A DNA stretch of 64,000 bases from Williamsia phyllosphaerae (GCF_014635305.1 NZ_BMCS01000001.1:2604001-2668000); one strand, 5' to 3'. Numbered from the stretch's first letter, positions 38,086 through 47,311 are shown. Notes: generated from the letters alone by a model not told the origin. Numbers and translations are program-made.

Positions 38086-38541
38086 TCATGAGCCTCTCTG
38101 TGCGGAACGGTCGGCGGCGGTGCATTCGCCGCCGGATTCGATCAGGCCGGTGTAATGCCTGATCTTGTTCTCGAGTGCGTCGCTGGTCTCGTCGATCAGT
38201 CTGCGCCGCTCGGCGATTCGCGCCCGGTGCGCGAGCAGGATCGCCAGACGTTCCGGGTGGGTGTCGGGCCCGCCCTCGATCAGCTGGGCGAATCGGCGCA
38301 TGTCGGCCACGGGCAGCCCGGTCTCGCGCAGCCGCACGAGCAGGGTTATCGCACCGATGTAGCGGTCGGTGTAGCGCCGACGCCGATCGCCGCCGCGAGG
38401 GATCGGCGGCACCATGCCCTCGCGCTCGTACCAGCGCAACGTGTCGGGCGTCAGACCGGTGATGGTCGAGACCTCGGCGATGCCGTAGGTGCGCTCGTCG
38501 TCGGAGCCGCCGACGAGCAGCGGATCGGTGGTTGTGGTCAC
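38086..38541 (-). CDS. MerR-family regulator of the aldo/keto reductase
   Basis: A 151-residue MerR protein: the winged helix reads YGIAEVSTITGLTPDTLRWYE and GDRRRRYTDRYIGAI, followed by the long dimerisation helix. The pattern resembles the AdhR/NmlR aldehyde-sensing branch, but the Cys those use in the DNA-binding/linker region is absent; the only Cys is near the C-terminus (GGECTAAD). GTG 38541 is six bases past the -10 box, so the message is leaderless. The reductase gene follows after one base. Confidence 0.88.
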   Translation of the reverse strand: MTTTTDPLLVGGSDDERTYGIAEVSTITGLTPDTLRWYEREGMVPPIPRGGDRRRRYTDRYIGAITLLVRLRETGLPVADMRRFAQLIEGGPDTHPERLAILLAHRARIAERRRLIDETSDALENKIRHYTGLIESGGECTAADRSAQRGS

Positions 38542-38547
38542 CGACCC

Positions 38548-38578
38548 AGCGTAGGAGCTGGAGTGCACTCCAACGCAA
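38548..38578 (-). promoter_or_regulatory. MerR-type promoter with 19-base spacer and operator
   Basis: The minus strand has TTGCGT (38578-38573), a 19-base spacer and TACGCT (38553-38548). The spacer contains the perfect 14-base palindrome TGGAGTGCACTCCA (38559-38572). An overlong spacer holding a palindrome is the classic MerR design, in which the activator twists the DNA to align the boxes. The merR gene starts six bases later, so it controls itself and the reductase. Confidence 0.85.
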
Positions 38579-38602
38579 GGGTCGCCGAGACAGCGAGTGT
38601 TG

Positions 38603-39187
38603 TCAGCTCCAGCCGTACTCGCGGCGCAGACGGTCCGCGACCGCGTCGAAGCGGGAACGGTCGAGGATCGCGCCCTCGCGTCGGATGCCCTGTTCGGGGA
38701 CGTCGAGGACACGGTCGAGTCGGATGTAGCTGACCTTGTGGGCCGATCCGGAGCCGCCGCCGTCCCAGTTGCCGGTGCCGATCTCGAGCCAGTTCGGGTC
38801 GTCGGCGCGATGCCCCTGGCTCGACAGCATCAGGCCGAGCAGCGTGGACCCGTCGCGCCCGACGACCAGCACCGGACGGTCCTTGCCCTGCGAGGCGTCC
38901 TCCTCGAAGGCCACCCACGTCCAGACGATCTCGCCGGGGTCGGCGGCCCCGTCGAGTGCGGGGCTGTACTCGATGCGGCGCGCGCGGTCGGCCGTCGGAC
39001 GATCGGTGTCGGCGACCGGGCGTCCCTGCGGCCCCGGGGCGGCGGTGGGTGTCGCGGCCCCGCCGTTCATCCGGGCGGTGATCGCGGCCTTGCCCTTGTC
39101 GAGAGCGCCCGAGCGCTGTAGTTCGCGGTAGATGCGCGGCCCGTGCTGACGTGCCAGTCGGAGTGCCACGGAGGTCCAGTTCGCCAT
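38603..39187 (-). CDS. PemK/MazF-fold protein with N-terminal extension
   Basis: A 194-residue protein. Residues 1-75 form a basic, Ala/Gly-rich extension; residues about 76-194 match the PemK-like (MazF) fold, with GEIVWTWVAFEEDASQGKDRPVLVV at its start (shown in part: GEIVWTWVAFEED) and a SYIRLDRVLDV strand. No antitoxin gene adjoins it and the position seems conserved in mycobacteria, so a housekeeping role is more likely than a mobile toxin. ATG 39187 lies seven bases after a TAGATT box that overlaps the stop of the upstream hydrolase gene. Confidence 0.72.
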   Translation of the reverse strand: MANWTSVALRLARQHGPRIYRELQRSGALDKGKAAITARMNGGAATPTAAPGPQGRPVADTDRPTADRARRIEYSPALDGAADPGEIVWTWVAFEEDASQGKDRPVLVVGRDGSTLLGLMLSSQGHRADDPNWLEIGTGNWDGGGSGSAHKVSYIRLDRVLDVPEQGIRREGAILDRSRFDAVADRLRREYGWS

Positions 39188-39194
39188 GGAGACG

Positions 39195-39200
39195 AATCTA
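39195..39200 (-). promoter_or_regulatory. -10 box of the PemK-like gene (leaderless)
   Basis: The minus strand reads TAGATT, seven bases, then ATG 39187. Its first three bases are the stop codon of the upstream hydrolase gene. Confidence 0.5.
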
Positions 39201-39878
39201 ATCGGTCCGACGACCCACGAGATGCGACAGCACGGCCTCGGCGGTCAGTTCGGCGGTGGGCTTGCGATCGGGACGCAGATCATGCCCGGTCCCGGTGATC
39301 TCCACCACAGTCGTCGGTGCCGGGATCAGGGCGACGGCGGCGGCGAGTTCGTCCGTGGTCGCGAACGGATCCGACGGACCGTGCACGACCACGACCGGCC
39401 GGGTGATGCGGGGGAGGTGCTCGACGCGCAGACGGTCGGGCTTGCCCGGCGGGTGCAGCGGATACGACGTCAGCAGCAACCCGTCGGCCACCGAGGCGTC
39501 GTCGGCGACGACCATCGACGCCTGTCTGCCGCCGTAGGAGTGGCCCCCGACGATCAGCGGACCGGTTCCCATCGCCCGCAGCAGGACGCAGGCCCGCGCG
39601 ATGCCGTCCCGGTCACGCGCCGATCCGGACGGGCTGGGCGGCCCCTTGGGGCGTTTCTGTCGGTACGGGAGATCGATCCGCGCGACCAGGACCCCGCGGG
39701 CGCTCAGCGTGTCCCCGAGTTGGCGGAGCAGCAGCCCGTCGTGGTTGCCACCCGCACCGTGGGTGAGCACCGCGGTCGCGATCGGTGTGCGGGCGGGACG
39801 ATGCAGCACACCGACGATTCCGTCGCCGGCGAGCGGTTCGGTCGCCCCGGGATTCGTCGGACTGTCCTGCGTGGCCAC
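39198..39878 (-). CDS. Alpha/beta-hydrolase (dienelactone hydrolase/KANL3-like)
   Basis: A 226-residue alpha/beta-hydrolase. The oxyanion segment is LTHGAGGNHDG, the nucleophile elbow GGHSYGGRQASM has the Ser, and GTGHDL provides the His with an Asp in VHGPSDPFAT. It matches the small KANL3/TEX30-like group. Substrate unknown. GTG 39878 lies seven bases after TACCGT, the leaderless pattern; GTG 39887 is the alternative. Divergent from lepA. Confidence 0.8.
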   Translation of the reverse strand: MATQDSPTNPGATEPLAGDGIVGVLHRPARTPIATAVLTHGAGGNHDGLLLRQLGDTLSARGVLVARIDLPYRQKRPKGPPSPSGSARDRDGIARACVLLRAMGTGPLIVGGHSYGGRQASMVVADDASVADGLLLTSYPLHPPGKPDRLRVEHLPRITRPVVVVHGPSDPFATTDELAAAVALIPAPTTVVEITGTGHDLRPDRKPTAELTAEAVLSHLVGRRTD

Positions 39879-39957
39879 AGCGCCCACGGTAGCTGCGACA
39901 ACCGCCCGGAGCGCGTGACGTGCGAAACTGGCGGTTACGCGTCATACCTCCAGAGGA

Positions 39958-41823
39958 GTGAGTTCGATTCCCAGCTTTGCCGACACCACCTTCACCGATC
40001 CCGAACGGATCCGGAACTTCTGCATCATCGCCCACATCGACCACGGCAAGTCGACGCTGGCCGATCGCATGCTGCAGCTCACCGGTGTCGTCGAGGCGCG
40101 GCAGATGCGGGCGCAGTACCTCGACCGGATGGACATCGAGCGTGAGCGCGGCATCACCATCAAGGCGCAGAACGTGCGACTGCCGTGGCAGGTCACAACC
40201 GACGGCGTGAGCACCGACTACGTCATGCACCTCATCGACACCCCCGGACACGTCGACTTCACCTACGAGGTCTCGCGCGCCCTGGAGGCCTGCGAGGGAG
40301 CGGTGCTGCTGGTCGATGCGGCCCAGGGCATCGAGGCCCAGACCCTGGCCAACCTGTACCTGGCCATGGACAAGGACCTCACGATCATCCCGGTCCTCAA
40401 CAAGATCGACCTGCCCGCCGCCGATCCCGACCGGTACGCCGCGGAGATCGCGCACATCATCGGCTGCGACCCCGACGACATCCTGCGCGTCTCGGGCAAG
40501 ACCGGCGCGGGCGTCACCGAACTGCTCGACGAGATCGTGAAGCTGATCCCCGCCCCGGTCGGCGACGCCGACGGTCCGACACGGGCGATGATCTTCGACT
40601 CGGTCTACGACACCTACCGCGGCGTGGTCACCTACGTCCGCGTGGTCGACGGGCGTCTCGAGCCGCGGGTGAAGGTCGAGATGATGTCGACCGGGAGCAC
40701 GCACGAATGCCTCGAGGTGGGGATCGTCTCGCCCGAGCCGAAGGCGTCGAAGGGCCTCGGGGTCGGCGAGGTCGGCTACCTCATCACCGGCGTCAAGGAC
40801 GTCCGGCAGTCGAAGGTCGGCGACACGATCACGACTGCACGCAACGGCGCGACCGACGCGCTGACCGGATACCGCGAGCCCCGCCCGATGGTCTACTCCG
40901 GGCTGTACCCGGTCGACGGGTCGGACTACCCCGATCTGCGCGACGCGTTGGAGAAGTTGCAGCTCAACGATGCGGCGCTGACCTGGGAGCCCGAGACCTC
41001 GGTGGCGCTCGGGTTCGGATTCCGTTGCGGCTTCCTGGGTTTGCTGCACATGGAGATCACACGTGAGCGGCTCGAGCGGGAGTTCGACCTGGACCTGATC
41101 TCGACTGCGCCGAACGTCGTGTACCGACTCGTCGGGGAGGACGGTGCGGACATGACGGTGACCAACCCGTCGGACTGGCCGGACGGCAAGGCCCAGGCCA
41201 TCTTCGAACCGATCGTGAAGACGACGGTGATCGCGCCGAGCGAGTTCGTCGGCACGATCATGGAGCTGTGCCAGTCCCGCCGCGGCGAACTCGGTGGCAT
41301 GGACTACCTCTCGGAGACCCGCGTCGAGTTGCGCTACACGATGCCGATGGCCGAGATCATCTTCGACTTCTTCGACGCGCTGAAGTCCCGCACCCGCGGG
41401 TACGCCAGCCTCGACTACGAAGAGGCGGGCGAACAGGAATCGGCCCTGGTGAAGGTCGACATCCTGTTGCAGGGTGAGGCCGTCGACGCGTTCAGTGCGA
41501 TCGTGCACAAGGACGGCGCGTTCGCCTACGGCAACAAGATGACGCTCAAGCTCAAGGAGCTCATCCCGCGCCAGCAGTTCGAGGTGCCGATCCAGGCCGC
41601 CGTGGGGTCGAAGATCATCGCGCGCGAGAACATCCGGGCGATCCGCAAGGACGTTCTCGCCAAGTGCTACGGCGGCGACATCAGCCGTAAGCGCAAGCTG
41701 CTCGAGAAGCAGAAGGAGGGCAAGAAGCGGATGAAGACCATCGGACGGGTCGAGGTCCCGCAGGAGGCCTTCGTCGCGGCGCTGTCGTCGGATGCGGGCA
41801 ACGACAAGCCCAAGGGCAAATAG
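39958..41823 (+). CDS. lepA: Elongation factor 4 (LepA)
   Basis: Translational GTPase that helps back-translocation and 30S biogenesis. 621 residues. G1 AHIDHGKST (about 25-33), [12 protein letters not shown]3 DTPGHVDF, G4 NKIDLPAA, and the LepA-specific C-terminal domain ([26 protein letters not shown], shown in part: [15 protein letters not shown]) are present. The assigned GTG 39958 is embedded in the AGAGGAGTG ribosome-binding site; the next usable codons are further in, so the exact start is uncertain. Confidence 0.95.
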   Translation: MSSIPSFADTTFTDPERIRNFCIIAHIDHGKSTLADRMLQLTGVVEARQMRAQYLDRMDIERERGITIKAQNVRLPWQVTTDGVSTDYVMHLIDTPGHVDFTYEVSRALEACEGAVLLVDAAQGIEAQTLANLYLAMDKDLTIIPVLNKIDLPAADPDRYAAEIAHIIGCDPDDILRVSGKTGAGVTELLDEIVKLIPAPVGDADGPTRAMIFDSVYDTYRGVVTYVRVVDGRLEPRVKVEMMSTGSTHECLEVGIVSPEPKASKGLGVGEVGYLITGVKDVRQSKVGDTITTARNGATDALTGYREPRPMVYSGLYPVDGSDYPDLRDALEKLQLNDAALTWEPETSVALGFGFRCGFLGLLHMEITRERLEREFDLDLISTAPNVVYRLVGEDGADMTVTNPSDWPDGKAQAIFEPIVKTTVIAPSEFVGTIMELCQSRRGELGGMDYLSETRVELRYTMPMAEIIFDFFDALKSRTRGYASLDYEEAGEQESALVKVDILLQGEAVDAFSAIVHKDGAFAYGNKMTLKLKELIPRQQFEVPIQAAVGSKIIARENIRAIRKDVLAKCYGGDISRKRKLLEKQKEGKKRMKTIGRVEVPQEAFVAALSSDAGNDKPKGK

Positions 41824-41834
41824 CACCGCGGCAC

Positions 41835-41840
41835 TACCAT
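41835..41840 (+). promoter_or_regulatory. -10 box of the M3 peptidase gene (leaderless)
   Basis: TACCAT, seven bases, then ATG 41848, just downstream of the lepA stop. It favours ATG 41848 over GTG 41842. Confidence 0.5.
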
Positions 41841-41847
41841 CGTGGGC

Positions 41848-43884
41848 ATGCCGACCAACCCGGTGCTCGCGCCGAGCCCCCACATCCACGGACTGCCCGA
41901 TTTCCCGTCCATCTCCGACGACGACTTCGTGCCCGCGTTCGACATCGCGATGGCCGACCACCTGCGCGAGGTGGAGGCCATCGCGGCCGACACCCGGCCG
42001 CCGACGTTCGCCAACACCATCGAGGCGTTGGAGCAGACCGGTCGGGGCCTCGCGCAGGCGGCGGGGGTGTTCTTCAATCTCGTGGGCCCGGACACCAATC
42101 CGGTCCGCAACGCCATCGCGCAGGAGCTCGCCCCGCGGCTGACCGAACACGGGAACACCATCGCGTTGCACGGGGCCCTGTTCGCTCGCATCGACACGCT
42201 GTACCGCACACGTGACTCCCTCGGCCTCGACGAGCCGTCACTGCGCCTGCTGGAGCGGCGTTTTCGCGATGCCGTACGTGCCGGCGCCGCCCTCGACGAC
42301 GACGGGCAGCGACAGATGCGGGAGATCTCCGCGCGGCTGTCGACGTTGACGACGACCTTCTCGCAGTACGTGCTCGACGACAGCAACGCGAGCGCGGTGC
42401 TCGTCGACGACGCGGCCGCCCTCGACGGACTGTCGGCGTCGGCCATCTCGGCGGCGGCCGACGCGGCGACCGAGGCGGGCCACGACGGGAAGTATCTGCT
42501 GCCCCTCGACCTGCCCACGAGCCAGTCGGCCCTGGCCTCGTTGACCGATCCGGAGACCCGCAGGCGGGTGTTCGAGGCGTCGGTGAACCGGTGCTCGCGC
42601 GGCAACGAATTCGACACCCGCGCCATGGTCCTGGAGATCACCGCACTGCGCGCACGCAGCGCCCGTCTGCTCGGATACCGCAACCACGCCGAGTTCGTCA
42701 TCGCCGAGCAGACCGCCCCGGACGCCGACGCGGTGCAGTCGTTCCTGTCCGAACTCGTCGCCGCCGCGATGCGCGCCGGGGGACGTGAACTGACCCGGCT
42801 GCACGGATCGGGCTCCGACCCGATCGCGCCGTCGGACATCACCCACCGGCTCGCGGTCGAACAGCGGGAGAACTCGGCGGTCTCGCTCGACGACTTCGGT
42901 GACTACTGCGAACTCGACCGCGTCCTGACCGACGGGGTGTTCGCCGCGGCGCGGCAACTCTACGGGCTGCGGATGGTCGAACGTCCGGAGCTGCCGACCT
43001 ACCACCCTGATGTGCGTACGTGGGAGGTGTTCGACGCCGACGGGGTGTCGGTGGGCCTGTTCCTCGGCGACTTCTTCGCGCGGCCCAGCAAGCGGGGCGG
43101 AGCGTGGATGAACAACATCGTCGACCAGTCGCAGCTCCTGGTCGCCCATCCGATCGTCGTCAACGTGCTCAATCTGACCAAGCCGCAACCCGGTTCGCCG
43201 TGCCTGCTCTCGTTCGACCAGCTCACCACGCTGTTCCACGAGTTCGGTCACGCGCTGCACGGACTGCTCTCGGCGGTCCGCTACCCGTCGCAGTCGGGCA
43301 CCAACGTCCCGCGTGACTTCGTCGAGTTCCCCTCGCAGGTCAACGAGATGTGGGCGCTGCACCCGACCGTTCTGTCCGGGTACGCCCGGCACCACGAGAC
43401 CGGTGCGCCCATACCGTCCGAACTCGCCGAGGCCGCCCGCGAGGCCACCTCGGTCGAATCCGCGCACAGCACCATCGAATACCTGGCCGCGGCGGTCCTC
43501 GACCTAGAGTGGCACCGGATCACCGCCGACGACGAGATCACCGATGTGGAGGCCTTCGAGGCGCGGGCGCTCGCGTCGGCAGGTGTCGCCAGCGACCTCA
43601 TCCCACCGCGCTATCGCAGCGCCTACTTCAACCACATCTTCGGCGGCGGGTACTCGGCCGGCTACTACTCCTACATCTGGTCGGAGGTGCTCGACGCGGA
43701 GACCGAGCAGTGGTTCCTCGCCAACGGTGGTCTCACCCGCGCCAACGGGCAACGGTTCGCCGACACCACCCTCTCCCGCGGCGACAGCGTGGATCCCATT
43801 GCCGCGCACGCCGAACTCATCGGGCGGAGCGCGGAGATCGAGCCGCTGCTGGCGCGCAAGGGGCTGGTCGCCGCGGTCGGCTGA
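41848..43884 (+). CDS. M3-family zinc metallopeptidase (oligopeptidase A/Dcp-like)
   Basis: A 678-residue cytosolic peptidase that degrades oligopeptides. The zinc motif HEFGH is at residues 464-468, followed downstream by the conserved Glu region FVEFPSQVNEMW and the C-terminal GGGYSAGYYSYIWSEVLDAE substrate-binding loop with Tyr residues. It lacks a signal peptide. It lies directly after lepA but likely has its own leaderless promoter. Confidence 0.93.
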   Translation: MPTNPVLAPSPHIHGLPDFPSISDDDFVPAFDIAMADHLREVEAIAADTRPPTFANTIEALEQTGRGLAQAAGVFFNLVGPDTNPVRNAIAQELAPRLTEHGNTIALHGALFARIDTLYRTRDSLGLDEPSLRLLERRFRDAVRAGAALDDDGQRQMREISARLSTLTTTFSQYVLDDSNASAVLVDDAAALDGLSASAISAAADAATEAGHDGKYLLPLDLPTSQSALASLTDPETRRRVFEASVNRCSRGNEFDTRAMVLEITALRARSARLLGYRNHAEFVIAEQTAPDADAVQSFLSELVAAAMRAGGRELTRLHGSGSDPIAPSDITHRLAVEQRENSAVSLDDFGDYCELDRVLTDGVFAAARQLYGLRMVERPELPTYHPDVRTWEVFDADGVSVGLFLGDFFARPSKRGGAWMNNIVDQSQLLVAHPIVVNVLNLTKPQPGSPCLLSFDQLTTLFHEFGHALHGLLSAVRYPSQSGTNVPRDFVEFPSQVNEMWALHPTVLSGYARHHETGAPIPSELAEAAREATSVESAHSTIEYLAAAVLDLEWHRITADDEITDVEAFEARALASAGVASDLIPPRYRSAYFNHIFGGGYSAGYYSYIWSEVLDAETEQWFLANGGLTRANGQRFADTTLSRGDSVDPIAAHAELIGRSAEIEPLLARKGLVAAVG

Positions 43885-43941
43885 GCCGCTCCGACACGGT
43901 CGGTGTACGCCGGTCGCGTGCGGTTGGGCAGGATGTTCGGG

Positions 43942-44847
43942 GTGACCACCCCCGCCCGCGCCGACCTGTCCCGCTACGCGCTCATCAGCATCGTCGCGTC
44001 CGTCGTCGTCATCACGCTGAAGATCATCGCCTGGCGGGTGTCGGGGTCGGTGGGCCTGCTCTCCGACGCGGCCGAGTCGATGGTCAACGTCGTCGCGGCC
44101 GTGGGCGCCTTCATCGCGCTTCGGGTCGCCGCACGCCCGGCCGACGACGACCACAACTTCGGTCACACCAAGGCCGAGTACTTCTCGGCGGTGTTCGAGG
44201 GTGTGATGATCGTGATCGCGGCGGGCATCATCATCGTGGCCGCAACCGAACGGCTGCTCAATCCGTCCGAACTCGATTCCGTCGGTCTGGGATTGGTGAT
44301 CTCGCTGGTCGCCACCGCCATCAACGGCGGCGTCGGGGTACTGCTGTTGCGGATCGGCCGTCGGCACCGGTCACTGTCTCTCGAGGCCGACGGCAAGCAC
44401 CTGCTCACCGACGTCTGGACCACGGCGGGCGTCGTGGTCGGTGTGCTGCTGGTCGCGCTCACCGGCTGGCTGCTGCTGGACCCGCTGATCGCGATCGCCG
44501 TCGCGGTCAACATCCTCGTCGTCGGCGGACGGCTGGTGTGGGAGTCCGGCGCGGGCCTGATGGACACGGCACTGCCCGACGAGGACCGTGGCCGGGTCGA
44601 CGCGGTACTCGAGCGATACCGCAGCTCCGACATCGACTTCCACGACGTGCGCACGCGCGAGTCGGGTCACGAGCGGTTCCTGCAACTGCACATGCTCGTA
44701 CCCGGCGAGTGGAGTGTCCAACGTGGCCACGATCTCGTCGAGCAGGTCGAGACCGACCTCGTCGGGTCGCTGGACCATCTGCACGTGACCATCCACCTCG
44801 AACCCATCGGTGACCCGGCCGCCTACGAGTCCTGGCGCCTGGACTGA
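43942..44847 (+). CDS. Cation diffusion facilitator (CDF) metal exporter
   Basis: A 301-residue CDF transporter with six predicted membrane helices and a cytoplasmic C-terminal domain. Metal-site motifs are GLLSDAAESMVN in helix 2 and EADGKHLLTDVWTT in helix 5. HNFGHTKAEYFS follows helix 2, as in the family. It exports a divalent ion such as zinc, iron or manganese; specificity is not clear. GTG 43942 has AGGA about 8 bases before it; GTG 43903 and ATG 43933 are in-frame alternatives. Confidence 0.88.
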   Translation: MTTPARADLSRYALISIVASVVVITLKIIAWRVSGSVGLLSDAAESMVNVVAAVGAFIALRVAARPADDDHNFGHTKAEYFSAVFEGVMIVIAAGIIIVAATERLLNPSELDSVGLGLVISLVATAINGGVGVLLLRIGRRHRSLSLEADGKHLLTDVWTTAGVVVGVLLVALTGWLLLDPLIAIAVAVNILVVGGRLVWESGAGLMDTALPDEDRGRVDAVLERYRSSDIDFHDVRTRESGHERFLQLHMLVPGEWSVQRGHDLVEQVETDLVGSLDHLHVTIHLEPIGDPAAYESWRLD

Positions 44848-44880
44848 ACCGACCGCAGCACCCCCCGCCGCGGCGCGGGA

Positions 44881-46881
44881 TCAGTGGTTGGCGGGCACGA
44901 AAGTGCTGTGCGCGCCGGCCTCCTCGGCACGGATCACGTGCATGACGGCGTTGATCAACGCAAGGTGCGTGAACGCCTGCGGGAAGTTTCCGAGGTGGCG
45001 ACCGGTCTTGGCGTCGATCTCCTCGGCGTAGAGCTTGAGCGGGCTGGAGTAGTTGAGCAGTCGCTCGCACAGCTGCTTCGCGCGAGCCAGCTCACCGATC
45101 TCGACGAGCGCGGACACCAACCAGAACGAGCAGATCGTGAACGTGCCCTCCTCGCCGGACAGGCCGTCGTCGGTCTCCTCGACCCGGTAACGCAGGACCA
45201 GGCCGTTCTCCGTCAGGTCGTCGGCGATCGCGAGGACCGTGTTGCGCACCCGCTCGTCGTCGGACGGCAGGAAGCGCAGCAGTGGGACCAGCAGGAGTGA
45301 CGCGTCGAGCGCATCGCTGCCGTATCGCTGGGTGAACACGCCTTTCTCGTTCACACCGTGCTCGAGGACGTCGGCCTTGATCTCGTCGGCGATACCCGCC
45401 CACGTCTTGGCGTACGACTTCTCTCCGTGCATGGTGGCGAGCTTCGAACCTCGGTCCAGGGCGATCCAGCACATGACCTTCGACGAGGTGAAGTGCTGCG
45501 GTTCACCGCGCACCTCCCAGATACCGCGGTCGGGTTTCTTCCAGTGCTTGATCGCCTCCTCGACCTGAGCCTTGAGCACCGGCCAGAGGGTCTCGGGGAT
45601 CGTGTCGTTGGACTTCATGTTCAGGTACACCGAGTCGAGCATGGTGCCCCAGATGTCGTGCTGCGCCTGGTTGTACGCGCCGTTGCCGATGCGGACCGGG
45701 CGCGCGCCGTCGTAGCCCGAGAGGTGGTGCAGCTCCTCCTCGTCGAGGGTGCGTTCGCCACCGACGCCGTACATGACCTGCAGCGGATGGTGCTCGCCGT
45801 TGGTCACACCCGACACGTCGGCGATGAACGAGAAGAAATCGTCGGCCTCCCGGTCGAGGCCGAGGGTGTAGAGACCCCACAGCGCGAAGGTCGAGTCACG
45901 CACCCAGGCATAGCGGTAGTCCCAGTTGCGTTCTCCGCCCGGCGTCTCGGGCAGCGAGGTGGTCGCCGCGGCCAGCAGTGCGCCGGTGGGGGAGTAGGTC
46001 AGGCCCTTGAGGGTGAGCGCGCTGCGCTGCAGGTGCCCGCGCCACGGGTGGTCGGGGAACGACCCGACGTTGATCCACTGACGCCAGGATTCCGACGTCG
46101 ACCACATCTTCTGCGCCGCCTCCTCCCAGTTCTGCGGAGCCGGCTGCGATGACCAGCTCAACGCGATGAAACGGTCGTCGCCCTCGGTCAGCCGTGACCG
46201 GGCGCGCGCCTCACGTCCCTCGAGCCCCAGCTTGAAGTTCGTCGTCAGCTTGAGCGTGGGCACCGGATGCGTCGTGTCGGTCGCGGTCGCGATCGCCTCG
46301 GAGTACGCGGGGCCGGAGTACTCCCAGGTGGTGGAACCGCGGTGGTAGTCGAAAGCCGGTTCGCAGCTCATCGCGACCTCGACGGTGCCGCTGACGCACT
46401 TCACGGTGCGCAGCAGGATGTGCTCGGCGTCCCAGTCGGTCGGGGTGCGCCGGTGGGTGCGCGAGCGGGTCTCGATGTCGTGCCACGGCCCCATGACCAG
46501 CGCGTCGCGGACGACGATCCATCCGGTGTCGGTCTGCCAGGTGGTCTCCACCATCAGACTGCCCGGCAGGTAGCGGCGGTCGACCGGCACGTTGACGCCG
46601 TAGGGCGCGAGCTTGAAATGCCCGGCGGATCGATCGAGGATCGCCCCGAAGATGCTCGGGGAGTCCGGACGCGGGACACACATCCACTCGACCGCGCCGT
46701 TGCGGGCGATCAGACAGTTGGTCTCGCAGTCGGAGAGGAAGGCGTAGTCGTCGATCGGGGGAAACGCGTTCCGGGTGGCCGTGGCCGGTGTGAACGCGCT
46801 GACGTCGGGATCGAACGAGCCGGCGTGGGCTCCGCCGGCGGCGAACGCCGTGGCGACGCCGTCCGCTGAGGGGGTTGTCAT
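44881..46881 (-). CDS. Glycoside hydrolase family 15, trehalase-type
   Basis: A 666-residue GH15 enzyme: N-terminal beta-sandwich (IDDYAFLSDCETNCLIARNG, GAVEWMCVPRPDSPS) and a C-terminal (alpha/alpha)6 barrel with GGERNWDYRYAWVRDSTFAL and EEGTFTICSFWLV, which carry the candidate catalytic Glu residues. Mycobacterial homologues at this position are trehalases, so trehalose hydrolysis is inferred. ATG 46881 is assigned because homologous sequence begins soon after; about 40 variable residues come first. Confidence 0.85.
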   Translation of the reverse strand: MTTPSADGVATAFAAGGAHAGSFDPDVSAFTPATATRNAFPPIDDYAFLSDCETNCLIARNGAVEWMCVPRPDSPSIFGAILDRSAGHFKLAPYGVNVPVDRRYLPGSLMVETTWQTDTGWIVVRDALVMGPWHDIETRSRTHRRTPTDWDAEHILLRTVKCVSGTVEVAMSCEPAFDYHRGSTTWEYSGPAYSEAIATATDTTHPVPTLKLTTNFKLGLEGREARARSRLTEGDDRFIALSWSSQPAPQNWEEAAQKMWSTSESWRQWINVGSFPDHPWRGHLQRSALTLKGLTYSPTGALLAAATTSLPETPGGERNWDYRYAWVRDSTFALWGLYTLGLDREADDFFSFIADVSGVTNGEHHPLQVMYGVGGERTLDEEELHHLSGYDGARPVRIGNGAYNQAQHDIWGTMLDSVYLNMKSNDTIPETLWPVLKAQVEEAIKHWKKPDRGIWEVRGEPQHFTSSKVMCWIALDRGSKLATMHGEKSYAKTWAGIADEIKADVLEHGVNEKGVFTQRYGSDALDASLLLVPLLRFLPSDDERVRNTVLAIADDLTENGLVLRYRVEETDDGLSGEEGTFTICSFWLVSALVEIGELARAKQLCERLLNYSSPLKLYAEEIDAKTGRHLGNFPQAFTHLALINAVMHVIRAEEAGAHSTFVPANH

Positions 46882-47019
46882 CGGTCCATCATGGGTGAGC
46901 GGTGCCCTGACGCGCCACACGTACGAGCCGCGCGTGCCGTCGCCGTCCGCAGCCGGGGGCACCGGACGCCCGCCGGTGGGGGCCGACGTTAGATTCACCG
47001 TGAATAAAATCGCGCAGGC

Positions 47020-47025
47020 TAGGCT
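47020..47025 (+). promoter_or_regulatory. -10 box of the small membrane protein gene (leaderless)
   Basis: TAGGCT, six bases, then GTG 47032. It faces away from the GH15 gene. Confidence 0.5.
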
Positions 47026-47031
47026 GTGCGC

Positions 47032-47232
47032 GTGAACGGATTGCGGACCTGGTGGGACGGTGTGGAGGCGTGGCTCACCGGTTTGTCGTTCCTGCCGCAG
47101 TTGCTGGTGTCGCTGGCCGTGGTCATCCCGCTGGCGATCGTGGCCGCAATCGTCCTGAACGCACTGGTCAACGGTGTGTCGAACCTTCTCGACCGGATGC
47201 GGCCGACCGATCCCGCGAGCAAGGACCTCTGA
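47032..47232 (+). CDS. Small conserved membrane protein
   Basis: A 66-residue protein with one long hydrophobic segment (FLPQLLVSLAVVIPLAIVAA, about residues 20-45) flanked by an N-terminal amphipathic WWDGVEAWL stretch and a basic/acidic tail. A similarly placed small membrane gene (Rv2401A) exists in M. tuberculosis by my recollection; function unknown. GTG 47032 is set by the leaderless box; GTG 47026 is two codons upstream. A 25-residue gene follows after one base. Confidence 0.7.
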   Translation: MNGLRTWWDGVEAWLTGLSFLPQLLVSLAVVIPLAIVAAIVLNALVNGVSNLLDRMRPTDPASKDL

Positions 47233-47233
47233 C

Positions 47234-47311
47234 ATGCCGCGCTCCCGCGTCACCATCGCTCTGATCGCGCTGCTCATCCTCGTGCTCGTCGCCTGGCTCG
47301 CCACCCGTTAG
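47234..47311 (+). CDS. 25-residue single-span membrane microprotein
   Basis: ATG 47234 comes one base after the stop of the small membrane protein, with AAGGA about 10 bases upstream, and the frame ends in TAG at 47309-47311. The product begins MPRSRVT and is then almost wholly hydrophobic (IALIALLILVLVAWLATR), one membrane helix. Translational coupling to the upstream gene is likely. No family recognised; could be chance, but position, ribosome-binding site and composition argue for a real gene. Confidence 0.5.
   Translation: MPRSRVTIALIALLILVLVAWLATR

Noticed and set aside
38603..39187. PemK-like gene as part of a mobile toxin-antitoxin locus
   Set aside because: No antitoxin, no mobile-element marks, and neighbours are core genes in conserved order.
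39613..42171. Long open frame on the minus strand opposite lepA (about 850 codons)
   Set aside because: It is an antisense shadow of the high-GC lepA and M3 genes, rich in Arg, His, Val and Gly, with no recognisable domain.
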